64,000 bases of DNA from Christiangramia crocea (GCF_022410465.1 NZ_JAJSON010000004.1:1-64000), one strand, 5' to 3'; positions 44,615-54,787 are shown, counted from the stretch's first letter. Notes: generated by a model not told the origin, from the sequence alone. Numbers and translations: made by a program.

Positions 44615-46291
44615 TTAGTTTTCTTCTTCGTTCTCCATTTCCGGGTTCTCTTCCATATCCCTATTTGTAGAGTTTCCATTATTGGAAACTACAAATGTAC
44701 TTCTACGGTTTTTAGCGTATTGTTCGCTTGTGCATCCTGTTGGCTCCGTACAGTCATTTACTGGTCGGCTTTCACCAAATCCTTCAGAAGTTAGTCTGCT
44801 TCTGTCAATACCGTGTTCTACAAGGTAGTCAACAGTAGAAGCGGCTCTTCTCTCAGAAAGATCCATGTTATACTGGTCAGTTCCTCTTGCATCTGCATGA
44901 GACTCGACCTTTACTTTAATCTTCGGATAGTCGTTCATGTAAGTTACCACAGAATCAAGTACTGGTTCGGACTCAGGCTTGATGGTAGACTTGTCGAAGT
45001 CAAAGTAGATCTTGCTTCCATCGATAGGGATAATATCCTGACCACTGGTCTCATCAGTTACGGTTGGAGCTTCAATGATCTCATTCTCTTCTCTAACGAA
45101 CTGATAAAGGTTATCAGTGCCTCTTCTGTTTGAAGCAAAGAATCCTTCTTCGTCACCTTCCTTAATCACAAAAGCGAAATCGTCATGACCACTGTTGATA
45201 GAGGCTCCAAGGTTCTCAGTTTCTGAGAAGTCACCTTCAGTTCTGTAGATATCAAGATTTCCGAATCCCTGGTGTCCATCAGAAGCGAAATAAAGAATAT
45301 CTTCTTCACTAATGAAAGGGAATTGCTCTCTGTGAGCAGTGTTCACCCCGGGACCAAGATTTTGAGGAGAACCATAGGTTCCATCCTCATTTACATCTAC
45401 TACGTATAGATCGAAAGATCCACTACCACCTGGCATATCACTGGCAAAGTATAGTTTACTGCCGTCAGCGCTTAAGCTAGGATGTTCTACTGAATATTCT
45501 TCACTGCTAAATGGCAGTTTCTCGATATTTGTCCATTCTCCGTCTACTTTTTCGGCACGATAAAGGGAAATATGGGCAATACGAACATCTTCTTCATTCT
45601 TCACTCTGTCTGCATTGGTCCTGTCAAAGAACATTACATTTCCGTCCTGACTAAAAGTTGCAGAACTTTCATGTTGATCTGTATTGATCGCATCAGAGAA
45701 AAGAACGATATCGCTCATTTCTCCTTCATCGTTCATTGCAGCACTATACAGGTCCAAAGTTGGAAGTTTGTTCCATGGATAGATAGGTCGCTCCTGATTT
45801 CTTGTAGAAGCGAAAGCTACACGGTCCCCATAGAATGCAATTCCAAAATCTGAAGAAGACTGGTTATTCATTACCTGGTCATATTTGAATTTGTGAGGAA
45901 CAAGAGTGTCAAGCTCATCAGCAAATTCTTCATGGTTCCAGTTTTCACCAGTTACCTGGTTCATGTATTCATCAGCTTTTACATAGTTGCCAACTGCCAT
46001 AAGGGCGTGGGCATATTTGAACTGATATTCCGGTTCAATATTTCCGGAATGTCTCAGGAATAATAGCTCATATACTTCAGCTGCGTTTTGCATCTGGTTA
46101 GTATAGAAGTAGGAATCTCCTAGATTTTGAAGAACTTCCTGAGACTTGTCATTTACGTTCTCATAAGCATCGGCGGCATCAATATAGGCTGCCTGGGCGA
46201 AAAATTTATTTCCATCCCGTATATCCGACTTCTGAGCGAAGGCAGTAATGCTTATAGAAATTATTAAAAGTGTACTATATAATTTTTTCAT
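44615..46291 (-). CDS. OmpA family protein with TPR-like and PD40 beta-propeller repeats
   Basis: The 558-residue exported protein has a signal peptide (MKKLYSTLLIISISITAFAQ), a TPR-like helical part (about 25-125), PD40/TolB-like propeller blades (about 145-395: FSQDGNVMFFDRT, HPSLSADGSKLYFASDMPGGSGSFDLY, ILYFASDGHQGFGNLDIYR) and a C-terminal OmpA domain (about 420-535: YFDFDKSTIKPES, VESHADARGTDQYN, DLSERRAAS, NRRSTFVV). The OmpA domain binds peptidoglycan. It is the third gene of an operon with a PorP/SprF protein and a giant T9SS type B protein, the usual partners of such OmpA proteins in flavobacteria. The C-terminal tail is acidic. Confidence 0.93.
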   Translation of the reverse strand: MKKLYSTLLIISISITAFAQKSDIRDGNKFFAQAAYIDAADAYENVNDKSQEVLQNLGDSYFYTNQMQNAAEVYELLFLRHSGNIEPEYQFKYAHALMAVGNYVKADEYMNQVTGENWNHEEFADELDTLVPHKFKYDQVMNNQSSSDFGIAFYGDRVAFASTRNQERPIYPWNKLPTLDLYSAAMNDEGEMSDIVLFSDAINTDQHESSATFSQDGNVMFFDRTNADRVKNEEDVRIAHISLYRAEKVDGEWTNIEKLPFSSEEYSVEHPSLSADGSKLYFASDMPGGSGSFDLYVVDVNEDGTYGSPQNLGPGVNTAHREQFPFISEEDILYFASDGHQGFGNLDIYRTEGDFSETENLGASINSGHDDFAFVIKEGDEEGFFASNRRGTDNLYQFVREENEIIEAPTVTDETSGQDIIPIDGSKIYFDFDKSTIKPESEPVLDSVVTYMNDYPKIKVKVESHADARGTDQYNMDLSERRAASTVDYLVEHGIDRSRLTSEGFGESRPVNDCTEPTGCTSEQYAKNRRSTFVVSNNGNSTNRDMEENPEMENEEEN

Positions 46292-46303
46292 GTTAGTCGG
46301 GTT

Positions 46304-47236
46304 TTAGAAGAATCTCGGTGATTTGTCATATCCTTTTTTAAGTCCAAATAGATCAAGATCAAATAATAGCATGATCTCGTGTGATCCATCATCACTTAAA
46401 TCGTAGGTTGGATAATCGTAAGCATAACCTATCCTTAATGCAGGAGTGATTCTGAAGTTTATCAAACCGGTAATGCTCTCATCAAATCTATATCCTACGC
46501 CAGCCTCTAAACGATCGTAAAGAAGAACATTGGCATTCACATCTACTGAAAGAGGTGCCCCCTGAACTCCTCGGGCCATAAAAGATGGCTTGAGTTTAAA
46601 GTTATCACTGAGTCCAAAAACATATCCCCCAGTTAAAAAGTAGTGCACTTCTTCAGATCCTAGATCCTGAAGCCCTGAACTGTTTTCGATATGTTTTGAT
46701 GTGAACAGGTTAGGAGCAGAAACACCCAAATAATGCTTGTCTCCAAACCAAAATGCACCAACTCCGAATACAGGAAAAATCTCATTTTGGTTCTCAAAAG
46801 CGGGATCGTTAGGATTGTTAAGGTCTAATCCGGCAAGATTAGCATCCCAGGTTGTTAAACCAGCTTTAGCACCAAATGATAATTTAGTGGTCTCTCCGGC
46901 AGGAATAACATAAGCAAAATCTGCGGTTATGTTATTCTCCTTAACCCAGCCTCCAATTTCATCGTGTACAACGGTTAGGCCTAATTCCACACGCTCACTT
47001 ACTGGAGTGTGAGCGAAGAAGTTTAGGGTGCGAGGTGCACCTTCAACATCTACCCACTGAGCTCTATAGATTCCACCCATGTTCAGCATACCAGGGTCAT
47101 CGGTAGCATAAGCCGGGTTGATAACACTCATGTTATACATGTACTGAGTGAAAAGCGGATCCTGTTGAGACATTCCTTTTATGGAGAAAAGGATAATGCC
47201 TGCGAATATTAAATATTTTGTGATTATTTTTTTCAT
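46304..47236 (-). CDS. PorP/SprF family type IX secretion system outer-membrane protein
   Basis: The 310-residue barrel protein starts with a signal peptide (ending KGMSQQ) and the PorP/SprF opening DPLFTQYMYNMSVINPAYA, and continues with repeated amphipathic strands such as FSFGAKAGL and GVGYRFDESI. SprF-like proteins are needed for secretion of the adhesin encoded next to them, in F. johnsoniae SprB. Its position 12 bp before the OmpA gene and 24 bp after the giant protein gene supports a dedicated export/anchoring module. Confidence 0.92.
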   Translation of the reverse strand: MKKIITKYLIFAGIILFSIKGMSQQDPLFTQYMYNMSVINPAYATDDPGMLNMGGIYRAQWVDVEGAPRTLNFFAHTPVSERVELGLTVVHDEIGGWVKENNITADFAYVIPAGETTKLSFGAKAGLTTWDANLAGLDLNNPNDPAFENQNEIFPVFGVGAFWFGDKHYLGVSAPNLFTSKHIENSSGLQDLGSEEVHYFLTGGYVFGLSDNFKLKPSFMARGVQGAPLSVDVNANVLLYDRLEAGVGYRFDESITGLINFRITPALRIGYAYDYPTYDLSDDGSHEIMLLFDLDLFGLKKGYDKSPRFF

Positions 47237-47260
47237 TACTTTCTCGTGTTTATCCTTTTA

Positions 47261-50200
47261 TTATCTACTTAAGTATACTTTTCCTCTTCTTGGAGCAGTA
47301 ACTCCATCATTGAAGTCGAGGAGATAGAAATAAACTCCAACAGGCAATACGTCATCGCCTAAAGTACCTGATTGGGTGGCGGCTGTGCCATCCCATTCCG
47401 GGGTGTTGGCGTTTCCTTTGTATACTACATCTCCCCAACGGTTGTAGATTTCAATAGTATAATTAGGATATTCTCTTTCTATATTTTCGATATCGAATAT
47501 ATCGTTCATTCCGTCTCCATTAGGAGAAATACCTTCAGGGAACAGTAATGGACAATCTTCGATAGTAACGGTTACAGCAAGTCTATCTGAACTATCGCAG
47601 TCTGTTTCCGAATCATACAATGATGCATAATAAGTAACTCCATCCTGCAGGGCAGTTCCTGTACTCAATGGCTCCATACTATCTTCAGAATCATACCAGG
47701 TAATATTAGCTGTCTGATCTAGAGAAGCTGTTAAATCTGCAATTGTTGCATCATCATATTCACAGAATTCAGGATTAGTATCATCTGTAGTTGGTGTGCC
47801 AGGGTCTGATATAGTCACTTCAACTTCAGCTGCATCAGATTCACATCCGGCATCATTAGTTTGAGTAACATAATAAGTACCTGCAACCAGTTCTTCTTCT
47901 GCTGTAAGCATCATAGAGAGTGCTTCATCAGTATAGAAAGTCAGGCTGTCATCATCACCCAAAAGATCGGCTCCTGTTGGCGATTGGATCGCACAGAAAG
48001 GAACAGTATCCGCTACATCCGGAGCGTCCGGAGCTGCATTGACCACAACTGTAATTTCTACTGAATCATCCCCACAATCGTTGACTGCAGCAACTGTATA
48101 AATAATAGTATAAGTATCAGCATCAAATTCAGCCGGGTTCATCATACCACCTTCAATTTCTTCCCCGTCAAGAGTGAATGTTCCATCCATATCAGCATCT
48201 GCTGAAATTGCATTTTCAAAAAGATTGATTTCTGCATCCGTAGTACATACTGTTAATGGATTCTCTGGAGAGGTGATTTGTTCACCTGCGTTAGCTGCAT
48301 CTGATATTGTAAGAGTGAAAGTTGAAGAACCTTCAGTACAATTAGCATCGTCTTCAATTGTATAGGTAATATCATAAGTGTCCGGATCCAAACTGGATGG
48401 GTCTAATGTTCCATCTTCATAACCCTCAAAAGCTCCGGAAGCATCCATTCCATCAGGTAGATACGAGAATAGATCAACTTCTGAATCATTCTGGCATACC
48501 GGATCTGGATCTGGTATTGCGCCTATATCTATAGTCTCAAGCTCTAAGATTTCAACTGTAAGATCTACGAATGCTGAACATTCTCCTTGAGTTACTGTGT
48601 ATCTAGTAGTGAAATCACCAGTTTTGGTAACGTTGTTGTACCTATTAATCAACTCCTGAATAGTAGGTTCAAACTGACCATCCTGAGGAACATCATCTGC
48701 TAACATATCAAGGTAAAAAGCTCTTACTGTTGAAGCAGGATTAGGAAATAATTCGTCAACATTGCTTTCGCAAATCGGAATTCTATCTGTATCCGCTTCT
48801 ATAGTAAAGCTATCATCAACAGTTATGGTAAATTCAACGCTGTCTTCTGTTCCGTCTAATACGCAGGAAGCTGAATCATCAACTGTATAAGTAATATTAT
48901 AGCCAGTTCCATTATCGCCGAGGGAGGAATCAAACTCTCCATCAATAACGCCTTCTCCTGTAAAGGTTCCTCCAGGTGTAGCATCGGCGCTTAGATAGTT
49001 GGCTAGAATAACCATCCCACTATCAGAACATACTGTAAAGCTGTCAATGTTTCCGGCATTTGCTGCTTCCTCGGAGAATACTTCAATCTCGATAGCTACA
49101 GAATCCTCGCAATCTCCACTACCTAAAGTATAGGTAGTTTCATAAGTTTGAACAGCTTCTTCGTTATAGTCTTCCATTAAATCTGCTACAGAAGGAGCAA
49201 AAGTTCCAGCTGAAGAATAGTTTGATCCTATAAGACCAGCTAAATAATCTGTTAGATCATCTTCATTATCAGGAAAATCATCAACACAAACTCTTCTTGT
49301 AATAGTTGGGCCTAATTCCCTGCTTCCGGTTACAGTAATTTGGAATTCTGTAGAATCACTGGTTCCTGGAGTAACACAGTCTCCTGAGGCATCTACTTCA
49401 TAGGTGATGGTATAAGTATCTACTCCAATTGAAGGATCGAATTCATTATCACTTACACCTTGTCCTGAGAAGGTTCCACCAGTAGTGGCACCAGAGCCAA
49501 CTAAATAATCGTTTAGGTCTATATTTCCGTCTCCAATGCAAACGGTTCGAGGGGTTATTTCACCGGCTTCAGCATCCTGAGTCGGAGTTATCGTGATCTC
49601 AAGATTGATAGCACCATCACTACAGGTGTTGGTGGAAATCGTCTCGTATGTAAAATTAAAAGTTTCAGGATCTGAAGTTGGATTTTCTATATAGTCTGCC
49701 ATTCTTTGGGCTTCAAGAGTTGGATCTGGATCAAACTGCATCGGATTCACAGTTTCAATTCCAGTTTCATCAAGAATACCTAGGATATATGCATATCCTT
49801 CACTTGGATTTGAAATCAAACTTTGCGCTTCTGTCACACATAGGCTTCTGCTAATATTAGCAGAGATTGGTGATTCTTCAACAGTGATTTCAAATTCTGC
49901 AAAATCTTCTCCATCAACACAAGGGACAGAGCTGTTAACTGTATATGTGATCGTATAAACTCCGGCACCATCAACTTGTGAAGGATCAAAAGTATTATTC
50001 AATACACCTTCTCCGGTAAAAGTTCCACCTTCCTGCGCATCAGGATCGTTATTAGTTAAAGTAGTTAAATCTAACGGTTCATCGCTAGTACATAAAGGTG
50101 TAGGGTAATCATCAAAGCTTCCTGCCTCTGCTGCTTCTCCTGGAGTTACTGTGTAGCTCAACAAGATAGAATCAGGGCATCCATCAACTGTTACGGAGTA

Positions 50201-52306
50201 GGTAGTTGCAAAGGTTTGAAAGTTATCAGCATCATAGCTTTCAATGATGCTTTGAATAGAGGGATCAAATTCTCCTCCTTCAGGAGCACCAGGAATCAAG
50301 TCCATATAAAGCTGGATTACATCTTCAGGAATCTGATTAACAAGTCCCGGTATATCATCATTACATAAAGGGACATTGGTTACACCCGTACTTAGTGCAT
50401 ATGAATCCAGATCTGCACCATTATTGACTGTGAATTCAAATTCTGCTGTATCTGGGCAGGGTTCTCCTTCGCCAACTGTATAGGTTGAATTAAAAGGTCC
50501 TTCGGAGCCTGCATTAATATCATTTGTGATAGAGGTTAAATTTGAAAATTGCCCTCCCTCATCAGCATCATCACTTAACAAAGAAGTTAAGTAATCTTCT
50601 ACCTCTGTTTCAGTTACGGTTTCTGAAAACTCAGCACGGCAAACTTCGTTACCTTCGGTGTTACTTTCACCAGCATTATAATCTGGAATAATTTCAATCG
50701 AAATATCTACTGAAGATGTACAACCATTTTCAGTTGTAATAGAATAGGTCGTAGAGAAGGCTCTTGTTCCATTACCATATGAAGTAACAACCTCTCCTAA
50801 GGTCATGTTTTCAAAATCCCCATCCTGAGGAACACTAGGATCCAGTTGCTCCAGAAAGATTTCTCTTGCCAAAGCTTCATACATTGTTGTTTGTGCAAGT
50901 CTTGAATCTATTTCAGATTGACAAAATATTCCATCTCCAATCTGCACTCCTAAATCTTCTGCTTCGTCAACTTCAAACGCCAAATCAGCACTATCTTCAC
51001 AAGGTTGGCCGGCCCCAACGGTATAAGTTGAACTGAACGGACCTTGTAGTCCATTATTGATATCATTTGTAATTGAAGGAACATTGGAAAAATCTCCTCC
51101 TGGGTCATTACCAGATAGAAGAGATGTTAAATAATCTTCAACTTCCGTCTCAGTTACTGTTTCAGAGAATTCAGCACGACAAACAACGTTGCCCTCAGTG
51201 TTATTTTCTCCGGCATTGTATGAGGGATTTACATTGATAGTAAAACTAACATCATCAGTACATTCTTCCGGAGAGGTAAAAGTTCCTGTAAACTCCAGAA
51301 GATTGTCTCCAGCTTCAAAGTCGTTAATAACTGAGGTTAAGGTTGGATTAAAAGTAACCGTATTGTCTTCAAATAATCCTGGTCTCGGTGGATCTATAAA
51401 GTTAGATAGGATAGTTGCTGCCGAAGTGCCACTATTTATAAGGTCTTGTAAATCATCCCGGCAAATTTCACCATTTACAGGTCCTCCGGCATCAAAAGAA
51501 ACCACGGTTACCTGTACAGCTGTTCTTTCTTCACTTTCACATGGAGGGCCATCAACTGGTACTATTTGGGTAGCCCAGTAGGTCTCGCCATCCTGGACAA
51601 CATAATCATCAGATAAAGCAGGTTCAGAGGTTTGTGTTCGGTACCACATATTTACACCTTCAGCTTCAAGCTCACTGACGGTAGTGCCTTCACAAACTGT
51701 TTGAGGGGAGGTTGCTGCTGGCGCAGGTGCATCCACAGGTTCGAATCGAACAGGTTTTCTTCTTGTTTCACATCCTGAACCATCACTATAGCCAACATAA
51801 TAATTGCCTACAGTAATAGGTTCGGTGTCATTTAGAGGGGTTTCCTCTGCAGTATATCTTGTTTGAAAAACTTCTAAGGTATAGCCACTCGGTGCTGGTT
51901 CAGCATCAATAGCTTCCTTTAGGTCTCCTACATCATAGGGACCTCCACCGCTACAGGGTGTGAAAAAGTCATCCTGAACCACGGGAGCTGCAGTTGGTCC
52001 TGTAATTGTCACAGTGACCATTCTGTCACTCCTAGGAGTTGTACAGTCTGGGGAATCAGCATAATAATCCTCCCCGTCAATCAATAATTCATCAGCTGGG
52101 AGTGGTTGACTGGAGGTTTCATCTGCGTACCATGTGGCACCCATAGGTTGAAGGTCTGAAACTGTGTACAGGGCATTACAAAAACTTTGCGCTGGATCAG
52201 TAACAGTTGGACATTGCCCATAGATAGAGGGGATTGTTCCAACAAACAATAGAAAGGAAAAAAAGAACCATTTGATTCTTCTTCCCCTTAAAGTAAAATT
52301 TTGCAT
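47261..52306 (-). CDS. giant repeat surface protein with T9SS type B (gliding motility-associated) sorting domain
   Basis: The 1681-residue product has a signal peptide (about 1-30) and a modular extracellular body. Three N-terminal and two C-terminal modules with a (G)xYY(V/A) strand flank about 13 central modules of 75-105 residues, most with a pair of Cys: one class carries GGTFxGxGVxxxxFDPS, the other GxFxPxxxxxxxxY...F.TTY. The last 90 residues begin FPEGISPNGDGMNDIF and include IYNRWGDVVY, PVGVYFYLLDF and GKVYLSR, the CHU_C/type B sorting signature. It is exported by the T9SS with help from the neighbouring PorP/SprF and OmpA proteins. A function as an adhesin or motility-associated filament is inferred; its ligand is unknown. 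No catalytic domain is seen. Confidence 0.92.
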   Translation of the reverse strand: MQNFTLRGRRIKWFFFSFLLFVGTIPSIYGQCPTVTDPAQSFCNALYTVSDLQPMGATWYADETSSQPLPADELLIDGEDYYADSPDCTTPRSDRMVTVTITGPTAAPVVQDDFFTPCSGGGPYDVGDLKEAIDAEPAPSGYTLEVFQTRYTAEETPLNDTEPITVGNYYVGYSDGSGCETRRKPVRFEPVDAPAPAATSPQTVCEGTTVSELEAEGVNMWYRTQTSEPALSDDYVVQDGETYWATQIVPVDGPPCESEERTAVQVTVVSFDAGGPVNGEICRDDLQDLINSGTSAATILSNFIDPPRPGLFEDNTVTFNPTLTSVINDFEAGDNLLEFTGTFTSPEECTDDVSFTINVNPSYNAGENNTEGNVVCRAEFSETVTETEVEDYLTSLLSGNDPGGDFSNVPSITNDINNGLQGPFSSTYTVGAGQPCEDSADLAFEVDEAEDLGVQIGDGIFCQSEIDSRLAQTTMYEALAREIFLEQLDPSVPQDGDFENMTLGEVVTSYGNGTRAFSTTYSITTENGCTSSVDISIEIIPDYNAGESNTEGNEVCRAEFSETVTETEVEDYLTSLLSDDADEGGQFSNLTSITNDINAGSEGPFNSTYTVGEGEPCPDTAEFEFTVNNGADLDSYALSTGVTNVPLCNDDIPGLVNQIPEDVIQLYMDLIPGAPEGGEFDPSIQSIIESYDADNFQTFATTYSVTVDGCPDSILLSYTVTPGEAAEAGSFDDYPTPLCTSDEPLDLTTLTNNDPDAQEGGTFTGEGVLNNTFDPSQVDGAGVYTITYTVNSSVPCVDGEDFAEFEITVEESPISANISRSLCVTEAQSLISNPSEGYAYILGILDETGIETVNPMQFDPDPTLEAQRMADYIENPTSDPETFNFTYETISTNTCSDGAINLEITITPTQDAEAGEITPRTVCIGDGNIDLNDYLVGSGATTGGTFSGQGVSDNEFDPSIGVDTYTITYEVDASGDCVTPGTSDSTEFQITVTGSRELGPTITRRVCVDDFPDNEDDLTDYLAGLIGSNYSSAGTFAPSVADLMEDYNEEAVQTYETTYTLGSGDCEDSVAIEIEVFSEEAANAGNIDSFTVCSDSGMVILANYLSADATPGGTFTGEGVIDGEFDSSLGDNGTGYNITYTVDDSASCVLDGTEDSVEFTITVDDSFTIEADTDRIPICESNVDELFPNPASTVRAFYLDMLADDVPQDGQFEPTIQELINRYNNVTKTGDFTTRYTVTQGECSAFVDLTVEILELETIDIGAIPDPDPVCQNDSEVDLFSYLPDGMDASGAFEGYEDGTLDPSSLDPDTYDITYTIEDDANCTEGSSTFTLTISDAANAGEQITSPENPLTVCTTDAEINLFENAISADADMDGTFTLDGEEIEGGMMNPAEFDADTYTIIYTVAAVNDCGDDSVEITVVVNAAPDAPDVADTVPFCAIQSPTGADLLGDDDSLTFYTDEALSMMLTAEEELVAGTYYVTQTNDAGCESDAAEVEVTISDPGTPTTDDTNPEFCEYDDATIADLTASLDQTANITWYDSEDSMEPLSTGTALQDGVTYYASLYDSETDCDSSDRLAVTVTIEDCPLLFPEGISPNGDGMNDIFDIENIEREYPNYTIEIYNRWGDVVYKGNANTPEWDGTAATQSGTLGDDVLPVGVYFYLLDFNDGVTAPRRGKVYLSR
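50425..51223. repeat. near-duplicate module pair inside the giant surface protein gene
   Basis: Two copies of a module of about 85 residues (approximately 50425-50690 and 50970-51223) share long identical stretches, such as CRAEFSETVTETEVEDYLTS, and TEGN. A distinct module separates them. The copies are diverged at the third part, so this is a duplication with later drift. Confidence 0.7.
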
Positions 52307-52486
52307 AGGCTAGGTGTTAATTTCAATTAGTATTAGGTTAAAACTCATTAAAAGTTGCACAAATATTAAAATAATTTTTAATATGCCGAGTTGTTTTAAG
52401 TAACATCTTAACAATTATTAGCATATTAACCCAATTATATTGGTAAACAGGGTCTTGGTCGGACTAAATTTAAGAAAAATTTATCT

Positions 52487-53365
52487 ATGTTAACAAAATT
52501 TAAGCACCTCATCGGTTTATTTTACCTTTTTGTAGGTATGTCATTCGCTCAAACCAGTATGGCTGATGGGGAAAGGAAGCTGAACAATGGAGAAATCGAT
52601 GAAGCAAAAGAAATATTTCAGGAACATGAAAATAAGCCGAAGGCTATAGAGTTTTTGGGAGATATCGCCAGTTTTAATAAAAACTGGGATGAAGCCATTG
52701 GATATTATGATGATCTGGTGGAAAAGGACCCCGGAAATGCCATGTATAATTTCAAACTGGGAGGAGCAATGGGAATGAAGGCATATTATGGTTCTAAATT
52801 CGAGGCAGCATTGCTCCTGGGAGATATTAAGAAACATTTGAATAAGGCTGCTGAACTTGATCCGAAACATACGGAGGTAAGAAGAGCCTTGGTTGAATTC
52901 TATATGCAAATTCCCGGGTTTATTGGGGGGAGTAAGACAATTGCTGAAAGCTATGCTTCAGATCTGGATCGCTTAAATGAAGTTGATGCGCTTTTAGCTG
53001 ACGCTTACATCTATAAAATTGAAAAGTACCGGGAGTTGGCCAAAAATAAATACAACGAAGCTATCAGAATAGCTGTGAGGAATCCTGATTTACTTACCAG
53101 GAATTATCTAAAATATGAATTGGGAGAAGCAGCTGCTATCTATGAAATTAATCTGGAAGAAGGTAAAAGGTTGTTGGAAGAGTATATTGAAAATTACGGA
53201 TATAAGGATCTTAAGAGTCCTGCATGGGCATACCTCCGGCTCGCTCAAATAGAACGGGTGCAGAACAACCGTCAGGCCGCACTGGATCATATTGAAAGAT
53301 CACTTGCTATAGATCCTGAATTCGAAAAGGCATTGGCAGAAAAACAAAAAATTCAGAGACTCTAA
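52487..53365 (+). CDS. exported TPR repeat protein
   Basis: The 292-residue protein begins with a hydrophobic signal (HLIGLFYLFVGMSFAQ) and continues as helical TPR-like hairpins: AKEIFQEHENKPKAIEFLGD, NWDEAIGYYDDLVEKDPGN, KHLNKAAELDPKH and the C-terminal AWAYLRLAQIE with ALDHIERSLAIDPEFEKAL. TPR proteins act as binding scaffolds; the partner is unknown. It is divergent from the giant surface-protein gene with 180 bp between, and precedes the Mpl-like gene by 51 bp, with a separate promoter there. I know of no specific function. Confidence 0.8.
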   Translation: MLTKFKHLIGLFYLFVGMSFAQTSMADGERKLNNGEIDEAKEIFQEHENKPKAIEFLGDIASFNKNWDEAIGYYDDLVEKDPGNAMYNFKLGGAMGMKAYYGSKFEAALLLGDIKKHLNKAAELDPKHTEVRRALVEFYMQIPGFIGGSKTIAESYASDLDRLNEVDALLADAYIYKIEKYRELAKNKYNEAIRIAVRNPDLLTRNYLKYELGEAAAIYEINLEEGKRLLEEYIENYGYKDLKSPAWAYLRLAQIERVQNNRQAALDHIERSLAIDPEFEKALAEKQKIQRL

Positions 53366-53394
53366 TATTAGTCCTGCCAGCTCTGTCAAAATCT

Positions 53395-53402
53395 TATATT
53401 TG
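53395..53402 (+). promoter_or_regulatory. -7 promoter box of the Mpl-like gene
   Basis: TATATTTG matches TAnnTTTG exactly, 14 nt before the ATG at 53417. The best -33 (TTAG at 53368) is 23 nt upstream, longer than ideal. Confidence 0.5.
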
Positions 53403-53416
53403 CACAAAAAATTTCC

Positions 53417-54769
53417 ATGAAAATTCATTTTATTTCCATTGGGGGAAGTGCCATGCATAGTCTGGCAATTGTTTTAAAACAAAAAGGTCATGAGGTAACA
53501 GGAAGCGATGATGCAATTTTTGAACCTTCCAGATCAAAACTGGCTAAATATGGATTACTTCCGGAGGAAATAGGATGGAATGAACAATATATTACTGAAG
53601 AGCTTGATGCCGTAATTCTCGGGATGCACGCTAAAGATGATAATCCTGAATTGATTAAAGCTCAGAACCTCGGTTTGAAGATATATTCATATCCGGAGTT
53701 TCTATACGAACAATCTAAGGATAAAACCCGGGTTGTTATTGGTGGTTCTCATGGAAAAACAACTATTACATCTATGATCCTCCACGTGATGAATTATCAC
53801 GAAAAGGAGATCGATTATATGGTGGGGGCAGCAGTGAATGGGCTGGAGAATCCTCTCCATTTAACAGGTGAGAACGATTTTATAGTCATAGAAGGGGATG
53901 AATATCTTTCTTCAGCGATAGACCGAAGACCAAAATTTCATTTATATCAGCCAAATATTGCTCTCTTGAGCGGGATCGCCTGGGATCATATCAATGTGTT
54001 TCCAACCTATGACAAATATGTGGAGCAGTTCAGAATTTTTATTGATTCCATAGTAAATGGCGGAATCCTGGTTTATAACGAGGAAGATCCTGAAGTGAAA
54101 AGGCTGGCGGAAGAATCTGAAAATCCCATTAGAAAACATCCGTACCATACTCCAGATTATCATACAGAAGGAAATGTGACCATCCTGGACGTTCCGGAAG
54201 GAGAATTGCCTTTGGAAATCTTTGGGAAGCATAATTTGAATAATCTTGCAGGAGCTAAGTGGATATGTCAGCATATGGGAGTGGATGAAGATGATTTCTA
54301 TGAAGCGATTGCTACTTTCAGCGGAGCTTCCAAACGACTTGAGAAAATTGCCGAAAAAGGTTCCTCGGTCATCTTTAAGGATTTTGCGCATAGTCCTTCC
54401 AAGGTAGCTGCAAGCACGGCCGCAGTCAGGGAACAATATCCAAATAAAAAGCTTGTAGCCTGTCTGGAATTACACACCTATAGCAGCCTGAATTCAGAGT
54501 TTTTAAAGGAATATAAAGATAGTCTGGAGCCTGCAGATGAGGCTTTGGTTTTTTATTCACCCGAGGCAATTGCTGTTAAGAAGCTGGAGCCGGTATCTAT
54601 AGGTCAGATCAGCAAAGCCTTCAATAAAGAAGGGCTTAAGGTCTTTACTACATCAGAAAGTTTCAAAGAGGAGTTAAATAATCTTTCGCTTAAGGATTCG
54701 GTTTTACTTATGATGAGTAGTGGTAACTATGGAGGTTTAGATCCTGAGGAGTTAAAATCACTCATTTAA
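53417..54769 (+). CDS. mpl: Mur ligase family protein, Mpl-like (UDP-MurNAc:tripeptide ligase)
   Basis: The 450-residue protein has the Mur ligase layout: N-terminal IGGSAMHSLAIVLKQKGHEVTGSDD (MurC/Mpl type), the ATP loop VVIGGSHGKTTITSM (about 108-122), a middle domain with EGDEYLSSAIDRRPKF and a C-terminal domain with FKDFAHSPSKVAAS. The absence of the classic MurC spacing and the EGDEY motif match Mpl, which attaches recycled L-Ala-gamma-D-Glu-meso-Dap directly to UDP-MurNAc. A MurC-type assignment is possible. It has its own -7 box and is followed 60 bp later by radC. Confidence 0.85.
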   Translation: MKIHFISIGGSAMHSLAIVLKQKGHEVTGSDDAIFEPSRSKLAKYGLLPEEIGWNEQYITEELDAVILGMHAKDDNPELIKAQNLGLKIYSYPEFLYEQSKDKTRVVIGGSHGKTTITSMILHVMNYHEKEIDYMVGAAVNGLENPLHLTGENDFIVIEGDEYLSSAIDRRPKFHLYQPNIALLSGIAWDHINVFPTYDKYVEQFRIFIDSIVNGGILVYNEEDPEVKRLAEESENPIRKHPYHTPDYHTEGNVTILDVPEGELPLEIFGKHNLNNLAGAKWICQHMGVDEDDFYEAIATFSGASKRLEKIAEKGSSVIFKDFAHSPSKVAASTAAVREQYPNKKLVACLELHTYSSLNSEFLKEYKDSLEPADEALVFYSPEAIAVKKLEPVSIGQISKAFNKEGLKVFTTSESFKEELNNLSLKDSVLLMMSSGNYGGLDPEELKSLI

Positions 54770-54787
54770 CTTTTTGATATACAATTG

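Noticed and set aside
51189-51581. 130-codon plus-strand frame inside the giant surface-protein gene
   Set aside because: The minus-strand gene is well supported; low stop density arises from the repeated Asp/Glu/Thr codons.
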